DNA of 64,000 bases from Taibaiella sp. KBW10 (GCF_003852495.1 NZ_QAJI01000006.1:14438-78437); one strand, 5' to 3'; positions 27,023 through 36,532 are shown, counted from the first letter of the stretch. Program-made: numbers and translations. Notes: generated from the sequence alone by a model not told the origin.

Positions 27023-29389
27023 ATGAAAACAAAAAGTAGTATCATACGTAAACTATCAGGGTTATTGCTCTCGTTTTTTTGCATTATTAATGCTCCCGCA
27101 CAATGCCCTCGTGTCTTAAGTATTTTTGTCCAGGCCTGCGCAACCCCAGAAGGGCTTAATGAATTTTTTGTTTTTAATAATGGCGTTAATGCCATCAACA
27201 CAAATAATATTGATATTGTTTGGGCAACGACCACGATCAATTTTTCTGCCTTTATTCAAAATGCCGCTACTGCTACGAAAGTAAGCACTTTTAATAATGC
27301 TATTATTGCTGCCGGCGGCTGTGGGCGGCTCATAGAGCCCGTGGCTAATATCATACCCGCCAATGCAAAAGTAATTGTCTTTACCAGCCAGAATGTAGAT
27401 GTGACCTCTGTTTCATTTGGTGTGCTTGGGGAAGATATCTATGTCTTGTTTAATAATAATGCAAGTAATGGAACCGGGCATTTTGCCAACAGCGGAACGG
27501 GTACCCGTAGCCTTACCTTAAGTGTTTCTGCACCGGTCAATTGTAGCCAAACCGTAACTTATGACAGAAGCCAATTAGCGTCTGTGCCGGGCGCTTCTGT
27601 CAATTTCTCCGCGACGGGTGTGGCTTCCTATTTTAGCAATGGATGTGTTGTGCCTTCCAACAATGCAGCTGCAGCCACGATTACCTTAACGAGTGCCAGC
27701 GCAAACATCAGTACCTGCACCGAGCGGGCCATGGCAGCGCCCATCACTTTTTTGGTGTCGAATGCAACCGGGGTACTTACGACAGGCCTGCCTGCCGGTG
27801 TATCGGGGGTATATAATACAACGAGCAAAATATTTACGATAAGCGGTACGCCAACTACAGTAGGAAGCTATCTATATAAAGTAAAAACGATAGGTGGTTG
27901 TGGTGTAGATTCGCTCCAGGGTACCATTACGGTTAGTCCTTACCTCACGGCAACGCGTAATGCCCGTATTTGCCCGGGCCAGGGATACACCTTTAAAGGA
28001 ATAACCTATACGACGGCTGTTTCAGGGATCCGCGATACCTTTTCTAATGTGGGGAGTTGCGATAGTATTGTTACCTTAAACCTTATTCTTGATCCTTATG
28101 CGGCCGGTACGCGAAATGTGCATATCTGTCAGGGTAAATCTTATACCTTTAACGGCATCACCTATACTTCCGGTGTAACAGGTGTTACCGATACGTTTCC
28201 CAACCCGGTGGGTTGCGACAGCATTGTAACCCTTAACCTGATTGTCGACCCTTATCCCACCGCGATAAAAGACATCACGATGTGTCAGGGTCAGGTATTT
28301 GATTTTAACGGAACACATTATACGTCCAGTATCTATGGCGTTACCGATACCATTATCAATCCTGGGGGATGTGACAGCATCATTACCTTAAACCTTACGG
28401 TGATTGCAACTGCACAACAAATTGTGGCTATGGATTCGATTATTGCCTGTCAGTATGATACGGTAAGGCTAGAGACAATGGCGCTGCCTTTAAATAATAA
28501 TTATACCTACCAGTGGAGTCCTGCCACAGGCCTGGATAATAGCCAGCATCCAAACGTTTGGCTGCGCGCGACGACAACAAGGGATTATACCTTAAGGGTA
28601 ACGCGTACTGAAAATAATCTTCCTTGTTCTATAGATCATACGATTCATGTGATTGTAAATCCCGGCGATTTCTTAAAAGTGAATCTTACAGATACCGGTA
28701 TTTGCCCGGGCAATAAAGTATCGCTTTTAGCTACCGGTGCACAAAGTTACGCCTGGTCGCCTGCCTTATATCTGGATACGGTTACAAGCAGCAATCCGGT
28801 ATCCAGTGCAGAGACAAGCATGAACTATACTGTGATAGGCACCAATAACAAAGGTTGTCGCGATACACAGCAGGTACAGATTACGGTGCATCCTGCAGCT
28901 GTTTTAAATATTCCGCGTTCGATTAATATTTATGGGGGGGAAACGTACCAGATGGAGCCGCTAACGAATGCAGTACATTTTTCCTGGTTTCCTAATTCGG
29001 GCCTGAACAGCACCGGCATCAGTAATCCTTTGATGAGTCCTGAGGTGAACACGCGTTATTTTGTTAGGGCAACGACCGAAAATGGATGTAGCATATTTGA
29101 TTCTACCGATGTGTATGTAAAAGGTACGGTAATTGATATGCCAAATGCCTTTACACCGAATAACAGTAGCTTTAAAGCTTCGAAGAGAGGGATTGCTACA
29201 TTACATTCATTTAAAATCTTCAATCGTTGGGGAGAAGAAGTGTTTAGCACGACAAATATTGAACAAGGCTGGGATGGTAATTTTAAAGGTGCTGCCCAGG
29301 CCACAGGTGTTTATATATACATGATTGATGCCATAACCCAGGAAGGGAAAGTCTTCAAAAAACAAGGCACGGTAACTTTAGTTCGGTAA
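27023..29389 (+). CDS. Secreted multidomain protein, T9SS type B (second copy)
   Basis: A 788-residue exported protein; the signal peptide ends INAPAQ (residue 27). Residues 30-200 resemble a lamin-tail-like beta-sandwich (FVQACATPEGLNEFFVF), with a putative Ig/cadherin-like stretch at 215-300 (GLPAGVSGVYN, ISGTPTTVGSY). Three tandem repeats of about 55 residues follow (ICPGQGYTFKGITYT, ICQGKSYTFNGITYT, MCQGQVFDFNGTHYT, each ending CDSI(V/I)TLNL), then two PKD-like modules and a type B sorting domain. The C-terminal half is nearly the same as in the gene at 24958. A -7 box TACTTTTG (26995-27002) lies 20 bp before the ATG. It is probably surface-exposed or released; no enzyme motif is seen. 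Confidence 0.85.
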   Translation: MKTKSSIIRKLSGLLLSFFCIINAPAQCPRVLSIFVQACATPEGLNEFFVFNNGVNAINTNNIDIVWATTTINFSAFIQNAATATKVSTFNNAIIAAGGCGRLIEPVANIIPANAKVIVFTSQNVDVTSVSFGVLGEDIYVLFNNNASNGTGHFANSGTGTRSLTLSVSAPVNCSQTVTYDRSQLASVPGASVNFSATGVASYFSNGCVVPSNNAAAATITLTSASANISTCTERAMAAPITFLVSNATGVLTTGLPAGVSGVYNTTSKIFTISGTPTTVGSYLYKVKTIGGCGVDSLQGTITVSPYLTATRNARICPGQGYTFKGITYTTAVSGIRDTFSNVGSCDSIVTLNLILDPYAAGTRNVHICQGKSYTFNGITYTSGVTGVTDTFPNPVGCDSIVTLNLIVDPYPTAIKDITMCQGQVFDFNGTHYTSSIYGVTDTIINPGGCDSIITLNLTVIATAQQIVAMDSIIACQYDTVRLETMALPLNNNYTYQWSPATGLDNSQHPNVWLRATTTRDYTLRVTRTENNLPCSIDHTIHVIVNPGDFLKVNLTDTGICPGNKVSLLATGAQSYAWSPALYLDTVTSSNPVSSAETSMNYTVIGTNNKGCRDTQQVQITVHPAAVLNIPRSINIYGGETYQMEPLTNAVHFSWFPNSGLNSTGISNPLMSPEVNTRYFVRATTENGCSIFDSTDVYVKGTVIDMPNAFTPNNSSFKASKRGIATLHSFKIFNRWGEEVFSTTNIEQGWDGNFKGAAQATGVYIYMIDAITQEGKVFKKQGTVTLVR

Positions 29390-29409
29390 ATCTATAAAAA
29401 GAAATCTGT

Positions 29410-29441
29410 TGGTAGCCCTGAGCCACTACCACATTTTTTTT
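29410..29441 (+). terminator. Probable terminator after second type B gene
   Basis: A short stem TGGTAG/CTACCA (29410-29415 and 29426-29431) followed by ACA and eight T. Its 3' arm overlaps the stop codon of the convergent regulator gene. Confidence 0.5.
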
Positions 29442-30163
29442 AGCGACTGCAGGAACTGCTCTTTTTTAGAAGAGGCAACTTCTACGACGACATTGCCCGT
29501 TAAGACCACCTGTCCCACACGGCCTCTTATATATTTGACCACATGATTTACATTAATGATATGAGAATGGTGCACCCGATAGAAAACCTGTTCAGGTAAG
29601 AGTGTTTCACATTCTTTCAAACGCATACTGACCATGATTTTCCGGCCATCGGAAAGATGGAAATTACTGTAGCTTCCCGATGCCTCGCAACGCAAAATAT
29701 CATTATAGTCTATAAACAGAAAACCTTCTAAAGTAGGCAGGCTTATTTTGGTTTTGGGTAGGGGCACCTCATATACCGGCATTTTTATAGCTTGTTGTGG
29801 CAGGGAGGCTTGTACCTTAGCTATGGCCTCCTGCAAGTGGCGTAAGTTTATCGGTTTAAGTAAATAGTCAACGGCATGTTCTCTGAATGCCTCAAGTGCA
29901 TATTGATCATAGGCGGTAGTAAAGACTGTTTTGAAAAAGACGGGGTGAAACATATGTAACAGATCGAATCCCGTACCCTTATTCAGCTCAATATCTAAGA
30001 ATACCAGATCCGGCTGGTGTTCGTTGATGGTGGCATAACCTGTTGCAATATCTGTAGCGGTAGCAACAACCTGTATCGAAGGACAAAATTGCTCGAGGAG
30101 CTGTTGCAGCATCTCGATATTCATATTCTTATCATCAATAATAATAGCCTTAATCTTATTCAT
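29426..30163 (-). CDS. LytTR-family response regulator
   Basis: A 245-residue response regulator. The receiver domain (1-125) has acidic pair Asp10/Asp11, phospho-acceptor Asp57 in VFLDIEL, Thr/Ala in FTTAYDQYA and Lys103 in YLLKPI. A LytTR DNA-binding domain occupies about 145-243 (ISLPTLEGFLFIDYNDILRCEA to VVVEVASSKKE). It is the output of the two-component system with the kinase at 30163. The kinase stop and this start share one base (TAATG), which implies translational coupling. Its targets are unknown; the divergent secreted protein at 33248 is a candidate. Confidence 0.92.
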   Translation of the reverse strand: MNKIKAIIIDDKNMNIEMLQQLLEQFCPSIQVVATATDIATGYATINEHQPDLVFLDIELNKGTGFDLLHMFHPVFFKTVFTTAYDQYALEAFREHAVDYLLKPINLRHLQEAIAKVQASLPQQAIKMPVYEVPLPKTKISLPTLEGFLFIDYNDILRCEASGSYSNFHLSDGRKIMVSMRLKECETLLPEQVFYRVHHSHIINVNHVVKYIRGRVGQVVLTGNVVVEVASSKKEQFLQSLKKMW

Positions 30164-33006
30164 TATAATTCAGATTTGTATACTTTAATAGGTAAGATGA
30201 CCACAATTTTGGTACCGCTTGTCCCTTGCGATTTAAGATCTTCAATAGTTAAGCTGATCTGCTCGGGCTGACTACTAATTAGGTTAAGGGTTTCAATTCT
30301 TTTCCGGATCAGGGACAAACCTTTAGACTGATGGCCGGTTCGTTTTTTGTTTTCGCGCGTACGCTCGATTCCGGCTCCATTGTCGGCAATCGTACAGATA
30401 AGCATACCCTCTTCCGAGCGGAGCAGGCTAATGTCCAGCATTCCGTTTTCAGGTACATCGCTAAGGCCATGTTTGATTGCATTTTCCACCAAAGGTTGTA
30501 AGATCATATTGGGGAATTGTATTTGTGCAGGGTGTATGCTTGGAACTATCCTAATGGTATAATTAAAAGGATGGTTGGCCTGTAAACGCTCCAGCTCAAT
30601 ATAGTTCGTAAGGTACTCCATCTCCTCCTGAAGAGAGATATAGATTTTAGGAGAATGCTCCAAGGTCTTTCGGACGAGGCCGGCAAATTTTGATAAATAC
30701 AAGTTGGCGCCGGCTGCATCTTGCTTCAGGATATAATTTTGAATAGAGTTGAGGCAATTAAAAATAAAATGAGGATTCATCTGTGCTCTTAAGGCCATCT
30801 GCTCCATCTCGACCATCTTTCTGTTGATATTATGCTTCTCTTCTTCTTTTCGGCGTACTTTCCGAACCCGGTTGTGCAGTATAAATAAAAAGATAAAGAA
30901 AAGAGCCAATGCGCTCAATACCCAAAACCACCAATAGTCAAATATTCCTTTGGCTACACGGAATTTTTTTTCGATAATCGGGCTTTTATAACCTAAAGAA
31001 TGCACTGCCTGCACCTGTAAGGTGTAATCGCCGGAAGGCAGGGAAATGAAGTTTAGAAATGGTTCTGCGGCTGTTTGCCATGCTGCATTCAATCCTAATA
31101 TCCGGTATCTGTAGCTTATATTATTCAGGGAAAAGGAAATCGCAGAGAAGTCAAATTTTATTTGGTTATGCTTATTGGGGAGTATCGGTTCTTGATTGAG
31201 TGCAATAGCCTTACCCCCGATAGATATTCCGGTCAATGCCAGGTTGAACAGGCGATTTGCCCGGTTTGCCGGCTCGGCAAAAACGTTAAGGCCCTTTGGT
31301 GTTCCGATATAGACCACAGAATCCTTTACCAGTATTGCATTGATCACATTGCTGTTTAAGCCCTCGTTGGCGGTATAAATATCCTTTAGTTCCGGTGTGG
31401 TGTGTGATGGGTTAATATCGAATTTTTGTGCCCCCTGATCTGTTCCAACCCATAAAAAATGTTGGTCTAAGTACAAACAACGGCACAAATTACTGTTCAA
31501 TGCACTATTCCCTTTATGGTAATTAGCAAGCACGCGTCCTTCCTTCATTTTGAAAATACCCTGGTCATAAGTCGATACCCAAAGTATGCCGTTGGTATCT
31601 TTTGCAAATGAACTGATGCGTTGCTTTATAGGCGTATCGATAATACGGTACTGCTTGTCGAGAATAATTAAGCCCTCCAGGGTTCCGATGTAATAATGAT
31701 CATTATGCTTGATGGCGGTCGTTGCTCTTTTGTTATAAATTATTTTATTCAGAGAGATATGGTCATCTCTGTATAGCCTTACATCCCGGAAGCTGGAAAT
31801 GAGCAGGGTGTCTTTAAAAAAATAGATGCTTTTTACATAGGCATAATTGTACTCTTTAAGTTTTAAGGTATTGCTCCTGATATTCAGCAATTGTTCCGGT
31901 GCATTCCGGATGAATGCCAGCCAATCTATCGGGATGGGTGCATATTTTTGATCAGCGACATAATTTCCGGATCTGCTTAGTTTTTTCATTTTCCAGAAAA
32001 CATCCTTTTCACCCCCGATAAAAACATGATCACCCTTTGCATAAATGGTATGGATCGGAGTCGGTTGTGTGGGGTGTAGTGTATAAGTGGCCACCCGGAG
32101 CGCAGGTAATTTAAATATTCCATTTCCATTGGTACAAAACCAGGTATTCAGCTCCCTGTCCTGAAAAATGCCATTGATAATATATTGCGGCAAAAATATT
32201 TTTTTTAGTTTATCCCTGCGGAAATCATATATACACGCGCCACCCTTGGCATACCTGCCTACCAGATCGCCGTCTGACATATATTGAAAAAAAGTGGAAG
32301 GATCTTTTATGGTAAAAAACCTGTTTGCTTTCATATCCCATATCAGACGGGCATTTCCAAATTTCTGAAACGCTAATATATGATGCCCGGGTTTGAATAC
32401 GCCAATTTTATTGGTATCATTTGTATGGAAATACCGGAGGACAAAGGAGCTTATGGTATCCGGAAATCGCAACAAACTCATTTGTAGATTTCTTCCTTCT
32501 GCCAAGGATCGGTAATCAATTTTAAATTGATTGTAGGTATAGCTGATGGCTTCCTCCTTGTCAATAGTTGTGACCCGTAAACTGTCGTCATAGAAAATCA
32601 ATTTGCCCTGCTGATCAAGAGAAATACTGAGTAATTCTAAATTTGGCCGGATACCCTGAAGCAATCTGCTGTTGGATCTGTTGTAGATCTGTCCATCTTT
32701 ATAAAAAGCGATTTCTTTTGAAAAAGAAAATATCCATAAGCGCCGCTCCTTATCTTCTAAAGATCCGAATACTTCGTTAGAAGGCAGCTTATCATTAACC
32801 GTGAAGCTGGTAAACTTAGTGCCGTCAAAGCGGCTTAATCCCGATTCTGTGCCAAACCATAAAAAGCCGTCATGGCTTTGGGTAATTGTATATACAGTTT
32901 CTCCGGCAAGGCCATCTTTTGCCGTGTAGTGAATATAATTATAGTCTTGGGCATGTGCTGCGATCGTATAGAAACAGAAGAGCAGCAATATTATGTTTTT
33001 ACACAT
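30163..33006 (-). CDS. LytS/YehU-type sensor histidine kinase with periplasmic two-component propeller
   Basis: A 947-residue sensor. The signal peptide at 1-19 ends IAAHAQ, followed by a long run of propeller repeats (LWFGTESGLSRFDG, LWVSTYDQGIFKM, LWVGTDQGAQKFD, VYIGTPKGLNVF), a Y_Y_Y domain, one membrane helix (YWWFWVLSALALFFIFLFIL) and a His_kinase domain with phospho-acceptor His in MNPHFIFNCLNSIQNYI. A HATPase domain (NAIKHGL, IADNGAGI) ends the protein. This hybrid-like sensor plan usually detects extracellular polysaccharides or related ligands in Bacteroidota; the ligand here is unknown. The start at 33006 is chosen because it begins the signal peptide; an upstream ATG at 33144 would add 46 unrelated residues. 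Confidence 0.9.
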   Translation of the reverse strand: MCKNIILLLFCFYTIAAHAQDYNYIHYTAKDGLAGETVYTITQSHDGFLWFGTESGLSRFDGTKFTSFTVNDKLPSNEVFGSLEDKERRLWIFSFSKEIAFYKDGQIYNRSNSRLLQGIRPNLELLSISLDQQGKLIFYDDSLRVTTIDKEEAISYTYNQFKIDYRSLAEGRNLQMSLLRFPDTISSFVLRYFHTNDTNKIGVFKPGHHILAFQKFGNARLIWDMKANRFFTIKDPSTFFQYMSDGDLVGRYAKGGACIYDFRRDKLKKIFLPQYIINGIFQDRELNTWFCTNGNGIFKLPALRVATYTLHPTQPTPIHTIYAKGDHVFIGGEKDVFWKMKKLSRSGNYVADQKYAPIPIDWLAFIRNAPEQLLNIRSNTLKLKEYNYAYVKSIYFFKDTLLISSFRDVRLYRDDHISLNKIIYNKRATTAIKHNDHYYIGTLEGLIILDKQYRIIDTPIKQRISSFAKDTNGILWVSTYDQGIFKMKEGRVLANYHKGNSALNSNLCRCLYLDQHFLWVGTDQGAQKFDINPSHTTPELKDIYTANEGLNSNVINAILVKDSVVYIGTPKGLNVFAEPANRANRLFNLALTGISIGGKAIALNQEPILPNKHNQIKFDFSAISFSLNNISYRYRILGLNAAWQTAAEPFLNFISLPSGDYTLQVQAVHSLGYKSPIIEKKFRVAKGIFDYWWFWVLSALALFFIFLFILHNRVRKVRRKEEEKHNINRKMVEMEQMALRAQMNPHFIFNCLNSIQNYILKQDAAGANLYLSKFAGLVRKTLEHSPKIYISLQEEMEYLTNYIELERLQANHPFNYTIRIVPSIHPAQIQFPNMILQPLVENAIKHGLSDVPENGMLDISLLRSEEGMLICTIADNGAGIERTRENKKRTGHQSKGLSLIRKRIETLNLISSQPEQISLTIEDLKSQGTSGTKIVVILPIKVYKSEL

Positions 33007-33247
33007 TGGGAATAGCAAGTTACAGTAATCGCATTGAGTAAAGTAAGGCACCGTAATACTGTTGCCGTATAGACAGGTAATCCGGGTTGTGAATTTAGGG
33101 TATTTTCTATCATTATTGGGATAAACATACCTTAAAATACACAATGGTGAACTGCAAAGGACAATGTGTAAACTTCTTGTTTTTCAAACAACTACAATGG
33201 TGGAAATTAGTTGTGGCATTATTCCAAAACTATTTAAAATAATATTT
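33007..33247. promoter_or_regulatory. Divergent control region between sensor kinase and Cys-rich secreted protein
   Basis: A 241-bp spacer between two divergent genes that must hold both promoters. No clear -33/-7 pair or operator palindrome stands out. Confidence 0.4.
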
Positions 33248-35509
33248 ATGAAAAAATGGAAACATTTTATTGCTGTAGGGGCATTATGTCTAATGGCCTT
33301 GCCTCCTCGACTTTATGCGCAGGTCGAAAATACGGAGCGATCAGAATGGCATCGGCAGATGGCAGAGCAGGAGCAGAAGATCACTTCGTTTATTGCAGCG
33401 CAAATGAAGCAGAGCGCGGTGAATGAAAAGCTGAGACGGGAATTTTTGGCAACGGAAGGGCATGATGAGGTACCGGCATCTGAAGTACCCCGGATGACAG
33501 AAGATTATTTAAAAGACCATTATCGCCAGGCGTATTTTAAACAGCATCCGGAGGCCGTGGCCATATACAACCCCGGCCGGGTACAGTTGGAGCCGGTACC
33601 AAACGCTAAGCCTACCGGTGCCAGTGCCGATAATATGCTGTGTAATTATGGAGACTTTGAAACGGCAACATCTGCGAACCTAGTCTCCCAAGGGTACAAT
33701 GGATATGCGGGTGCTACTTATTATTATTATTCCGGGGGCTTATGTAGTTTTATTCCGACTACAAGTGTCAGCTATCTTAATGTTGGGTTCTCGGATCCTA
33801 ACAATTTTCTGGTGACCAATAACATCCCGGATCCTAATATCCCGGCGATTAATCAGACCCATAATGGTTCTAAGCATGCGATAAGAATAAATGGTTATGA
33901 GAATTGTGATAAGTTTGGGATCAATATGCTTCAGAAGTCCTTCTCTTCCTCCACTACAGGGAAAGGCCGGATCAATTTTTCTTATGCTTTGGTTGTACAG
34001 GCGCCTCATAGCGGGGCAGAGGCATATGGCAATGCATTTTTTGTAGCCCGTGTACTGGATAATGGTGGGAATGAAGTGGGTTCCCGCGTATGTGTTTCCA
34101 GCGGGTCTGCAGGAAGCAATTTTAAAACAACAGATATTCCAGACTGCAGGCGTAGCCCTAATTGGAAGGTGTCTACTTTATGGAGAGACTGGGACTGTAA
34201 TTATATAGAATTTGATGCACAGGCGGGAAAAACATATACAATAGAATTTTTCGTGGCGGCCTGCAAATGGAATGTTCACTATGCCTATGCTTATGTAGAT
34301 GATATCTGTGCCAATATTTCTTGTTGTCCCAACTTGCCTCCTCCCCCTGCCAATCCTAAATGTGTTCCGGGTAATAATAGCAGTAACCTTTCCTGGAATC
34401 CGGTGCCGGGTGCTGTATATTATAAAGTATCTATCACAACGTATGATCCCGCTTGTTGTCTCGGCCCTAATCCTATCGGGTTATCTACTGTACGAAATAC
34501 AAGTACACCGAGTCTTTCTGTTCCCAGTACGCTGGCGCACTGTTTTTCCTGGAAAGTACAAGCCGTAATGCCAGATAGTTGCAGAACAGAATTTTCGGAT
34601 CGTCAATGTTCCTGTACATTACCACCGCCACCACCGGTTGGGCTGGATTGTGCGCCTGGTAAAGATGTCAGTAATCTTTCCTGGACACCTATCCCGGGAG
34701 CCGCCTACTATAAAGTGTCTATAACCACCTACGATCCTGTTTGTTGCTCAGGCCCCAGTCCTATAGGCCTGTCTACCGTGCGAAATACCAATACGGCCAG
34801 TCTAAGTGTTCCGGCTACATTAGCCCGTTGTTTTTCCTGGAAAGTGCAGGCGGTGATGTTAGATAGTGCCCGTTCTTTATTTTCAGATAGTAAATGCTCC
34901 TGTACACCGCCGATACCACCACCGGTTGGTTTAGACTGTATTCCCGATCCGGGTGGAAGTAATCTCTCCTGGGCACCTGTTACCGGAGCACTTTACTATA
35001 AAGTATCTATTACTACATATGATCCGGCATGTTGTCCTGGATCCAACTTTGGTTTGTCGACTGTAAGGCATACCAATAGTCCTAATCTCTTTGTACCCTT
35101 ATCCCTGGCCTCTTGTTTTTCCTGGAAAGTACAGGCAGTAATGCCGGATAGTTCAAGAACGGAATTTTCGGTTAGTAAGTGTTCTTGTTCCCCATCCAGA
35201 CCCGGAGAAGGGAGGCCCATTAATGCTAATGCCGTTCTGGATCATAAGATGTCTGTAACAGCAGTACCCAACCCCGCATCTGAGTATATACAGTTTACCG
35301 TGCATGACAGGGACCAACAAAATCGTTCCAACAGGCTGAATATATCTCTATACGATATCAGCGGAAAGGAAGTAATTCGTAAGGAGATGAGTATAGAAGA
35401 CCAGTTGCGCTTAGATATTCATGCCTTTGCTGATGGCGTATATACCTACGAAATCAGAAGCAATAAACATATTTTGTTTAAAGATAAAATAGTGATAGAA
35501 AAACGCTAA
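33248..35509 (+). CDS. Secreted protein with three Cys-rich Fn3-like repeats, T9SS type A
   Basis: A 753-residue exported protein; signal peptide MKKWKHFIAVGALCLMALPP through LYAQ. Residues 25-110 are charged and helical (EWHRQMAEQEQKITSF, ETEDYLKDHYR-like pattern). About 130-355 is a jelly-roll-like domain (MLCNYGDFETA to YAYVDDICANISCC). Three tandem repeats of about 95 residues follow (34338-35195), each with LSW-x-P-(V/I)-(P/T)-GA-x-YYKVSITTYDP-x-CC, LSTVR, CFSWKVQAV and C-x-C, separated by proline-rich linkers. A type A sorting domain (VPNPASEYIQF to IVIEKR) ends it. The repeats look like fibronectin type III modules with extra disulfides. It diverges from the propeller kinase and may be its target. 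The start at 33248 replaces an upstream ATG at 33164. Confidence 0.82.
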   Translation: MKKWKHFIAVGALCLMALPPRLYAQVENTERSEWHRQMAEQEQKITSFIAAQMKQSAVNEKLRREFLATEGHDEVPASEVPRMTEDYLKDHYRQAYFKQHPEAVAIYNPGRVQLEPVPNAKPTGASADNMLCNYGDFETATSANLVSQGYNGYAGATYYYYSGGLCSFIPTTSVSYLNVGFSDPNNFLVTNNIPDPNIPAINQTHNGSKHAIRINGYENCDKFGINMLQKSFSSSTTGKGRINFSYALVVQAPHSGAEAYGNAFFVARVLDNGGNEVGSRVCVSSGSAGSNFKTTDIPDCRRSPNWKVSTLWRDWDCNYIEFDAQAGKTYTIEFFVAACKWNVHYAYAYVDDICANISCCPNLPPPPANPKCVPGNNSSNLSWNPVPGAVYYKVSITTYDPACCLGPNPIGLSTVRNTSTPSLSVPSTLAHCFSWKVQAVMPDSCRTEFSDRQCSCTLPPPPPVGLDCAPGKDVSNLSWTPIPGAAYYKVSITTYDPVCCSGPSPIGLSTVRNTNTASLSVPATLARCFSWKVQAVMLDSARSLFSDSKCSCTPPIPPPVGLDCIPDPGGSNLSWAPVTGALYYKVSITTYDPACCPGSNFGLSTVRHTNSPNLFVPLSLASCFSWKVQAVMPDSSRTEFSVSKCSCSPSRPGEGRPINANAVLDHKMSVTAVPNPASEYIQFTVHDRDQQNRSNRLNISLYDISGKEVIRKEMSIEDQLRLDIHAFADGVYTYEIRSNKHILFKDKIVIEKR
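34338..35195 (+). repeat. Three tandem coding repeats of about 290 bp
   Basis: The units begin near 34338, 34621 and 34910 with a proline-rich linker and share YYKVSITTYDP, CC, LSTVR and CFSWKVQAVM. Internal duplication within one gene is clear; unit 3 has lost a few residues after the double Cys. Confidence 0.85.
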
Positions 35510-35528
35510 TGTTTAGTGTTTTAATGAT

Positions 35529-35564
35529 AGAAAAGGGGCAGCTTATATAAGCTGCCCCTTTTCT
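35529..35564. terminator. Bidirectional intrinsic terminator
   Basis: A perfect palindromic stem AGAAAAGGGGCAGCTTA and its complement (35529-35564), located 20 bp after the stop of the secreted protein. Confidence 0.92.
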
Positions 35565-35570
35565 ATTTGT

Positions 35571-35867
35571 ATTGCTATCGCTGTGATGAAAACAATAAGC
35601 GATCGGTACAGAACAGATCGCTTAAGACCGGCCTTATAAATCCGGCGTTAAGAAAATCATTGGCTCGGTCGATAAAGGCGCAAACCATTGTCTGAGCGCA
35701 GCTAGTTTAGTTTGCGACCGACCGACACCTTGATTTTTAGCCAAGGATTTATACAGCCTTGATTTTTTGGCGCTACCTTTTGCATCAAGGCAAAAGGTAG
35801 CAGTTCCTATAAATCCAAATCAAAAGAATTAAAGTAGGCCTGTGTTTCCTAAAAGCGGGAACTCAAT
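35571..35867 (-). repeat. Structured intergenic repeat, copy 2 (inverted)
   Basis: Reverse-complement partner of 21397-21692. The core 35571-35802 has the same length (232 bp) as the copy 1 core, with only scattered changes and the same hairpins. The outer part to 35867 is less conserved and ends 2 bp before the stop codon of the LuxR-type regulator. The inner hairpin interior at 35605-35615 keeps the plus-strand orientation seen in copy 1 although the rest of the element is inverted. Confidence 0.85.
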
Positions 35868-35869
35868 TA

Positions 35870-36532
35870 TTATAATATGACAATCCCTCTTTTAATCGCG
35901 TAGAGTACTAGTCCTACTCTCGATTTAACCTGGAATTTCTCAAAGAGCGCTTCCCTGTAGCCATCAATCGTTCTTGGACTCAGGAACATACATTTGGCGA
36001 TTTCTGCATAACTTAATTCGGTACAGACGAGTTTTAAAAATTCTTTTTCCCTTTCGGTAAGATTAATGATTGTCGCGATGGTAGAACTGCCATTCATCAC
36101 CCCACCAATCGTACTGATCACTTTATGGGTAATATGGTTATTATAAAAATACCCCTGTTCCAGTACTGATTTTATAGCCTTATGCAGTTCATCTGTTTCT
36201 GCATTTTTTAGTACATAACCTTTAGCGCCTTTTTGGATCATCTTAATAATCGCCGCCTCATCATCCATGGTGCTCAAAGCAAGGATGGCAACCTGCGGAT
36301 AATGCTCACTCAGCCAGCCGGCCGTATCATAGCCGTCCAGCTCGGGCATCCTGATATCGAGCAGTACGATGTCCGGAAGTTTATCAGGTTGGAGTGCCTC
36401 AATAAAAAGCTGTCCGTTGGCCGCCTCCATAGTGACTTCGTGATGAGCAATATTATTAATCAACATCTTTAGTCCTTTACGAAATAAAGCATGGTCATCT
36501 ACAATAGCAACGTTGGTATATTTAGCATTCAT
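35870..36532 (-). CDS. NarL/LuxR-family response regulator
   Basis: A 220-residue regulator. The receiver domain has Asp12/Asp13, phospho-acceptor Asp59 in VLLDIRMPELDG, and Lys109 in GYVLKN. A LuxR-type helix-turn-helix occupies about 150-215 (LTEREKEFLKLVCTELSYAEIA, then LSPRTIDGYREALFEK in shorter motif form). Its start overlaps the histidine kinase gene by 11 bp, so the two are translated together. It is the last gene of a probable five-gene minus-strand operon from 39038. Its targets are unknown. Confidence 0.92.
   Translation of the reverse strand: MNAKYTNVAIVDDHALFRKGLKMLINNIAHHEVTMEAANGQLFIEALQPDKLPDIVLLDIRMPELDGYDTAGWLSEHYPQVAILALSTMDDEAAIIKMIQKGAKGYVLKNAETDELHKAIKSVLEQGYFYNNHITHKVISTIGGVMNGSSTIATIINLTEREKEFLKLVCTELSYAEIAKCMFLSPRTIDGYREALFEKFQVKSRVGLVLYAIKRGIVIL

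Noticed and set aside
34338-35195. Tandem repeats as a CRISPR-like array
   Set aside because: Units of about 290 bp are in frame within one gene and encode protein modules; no short direct repeats with spacers occur in the window.
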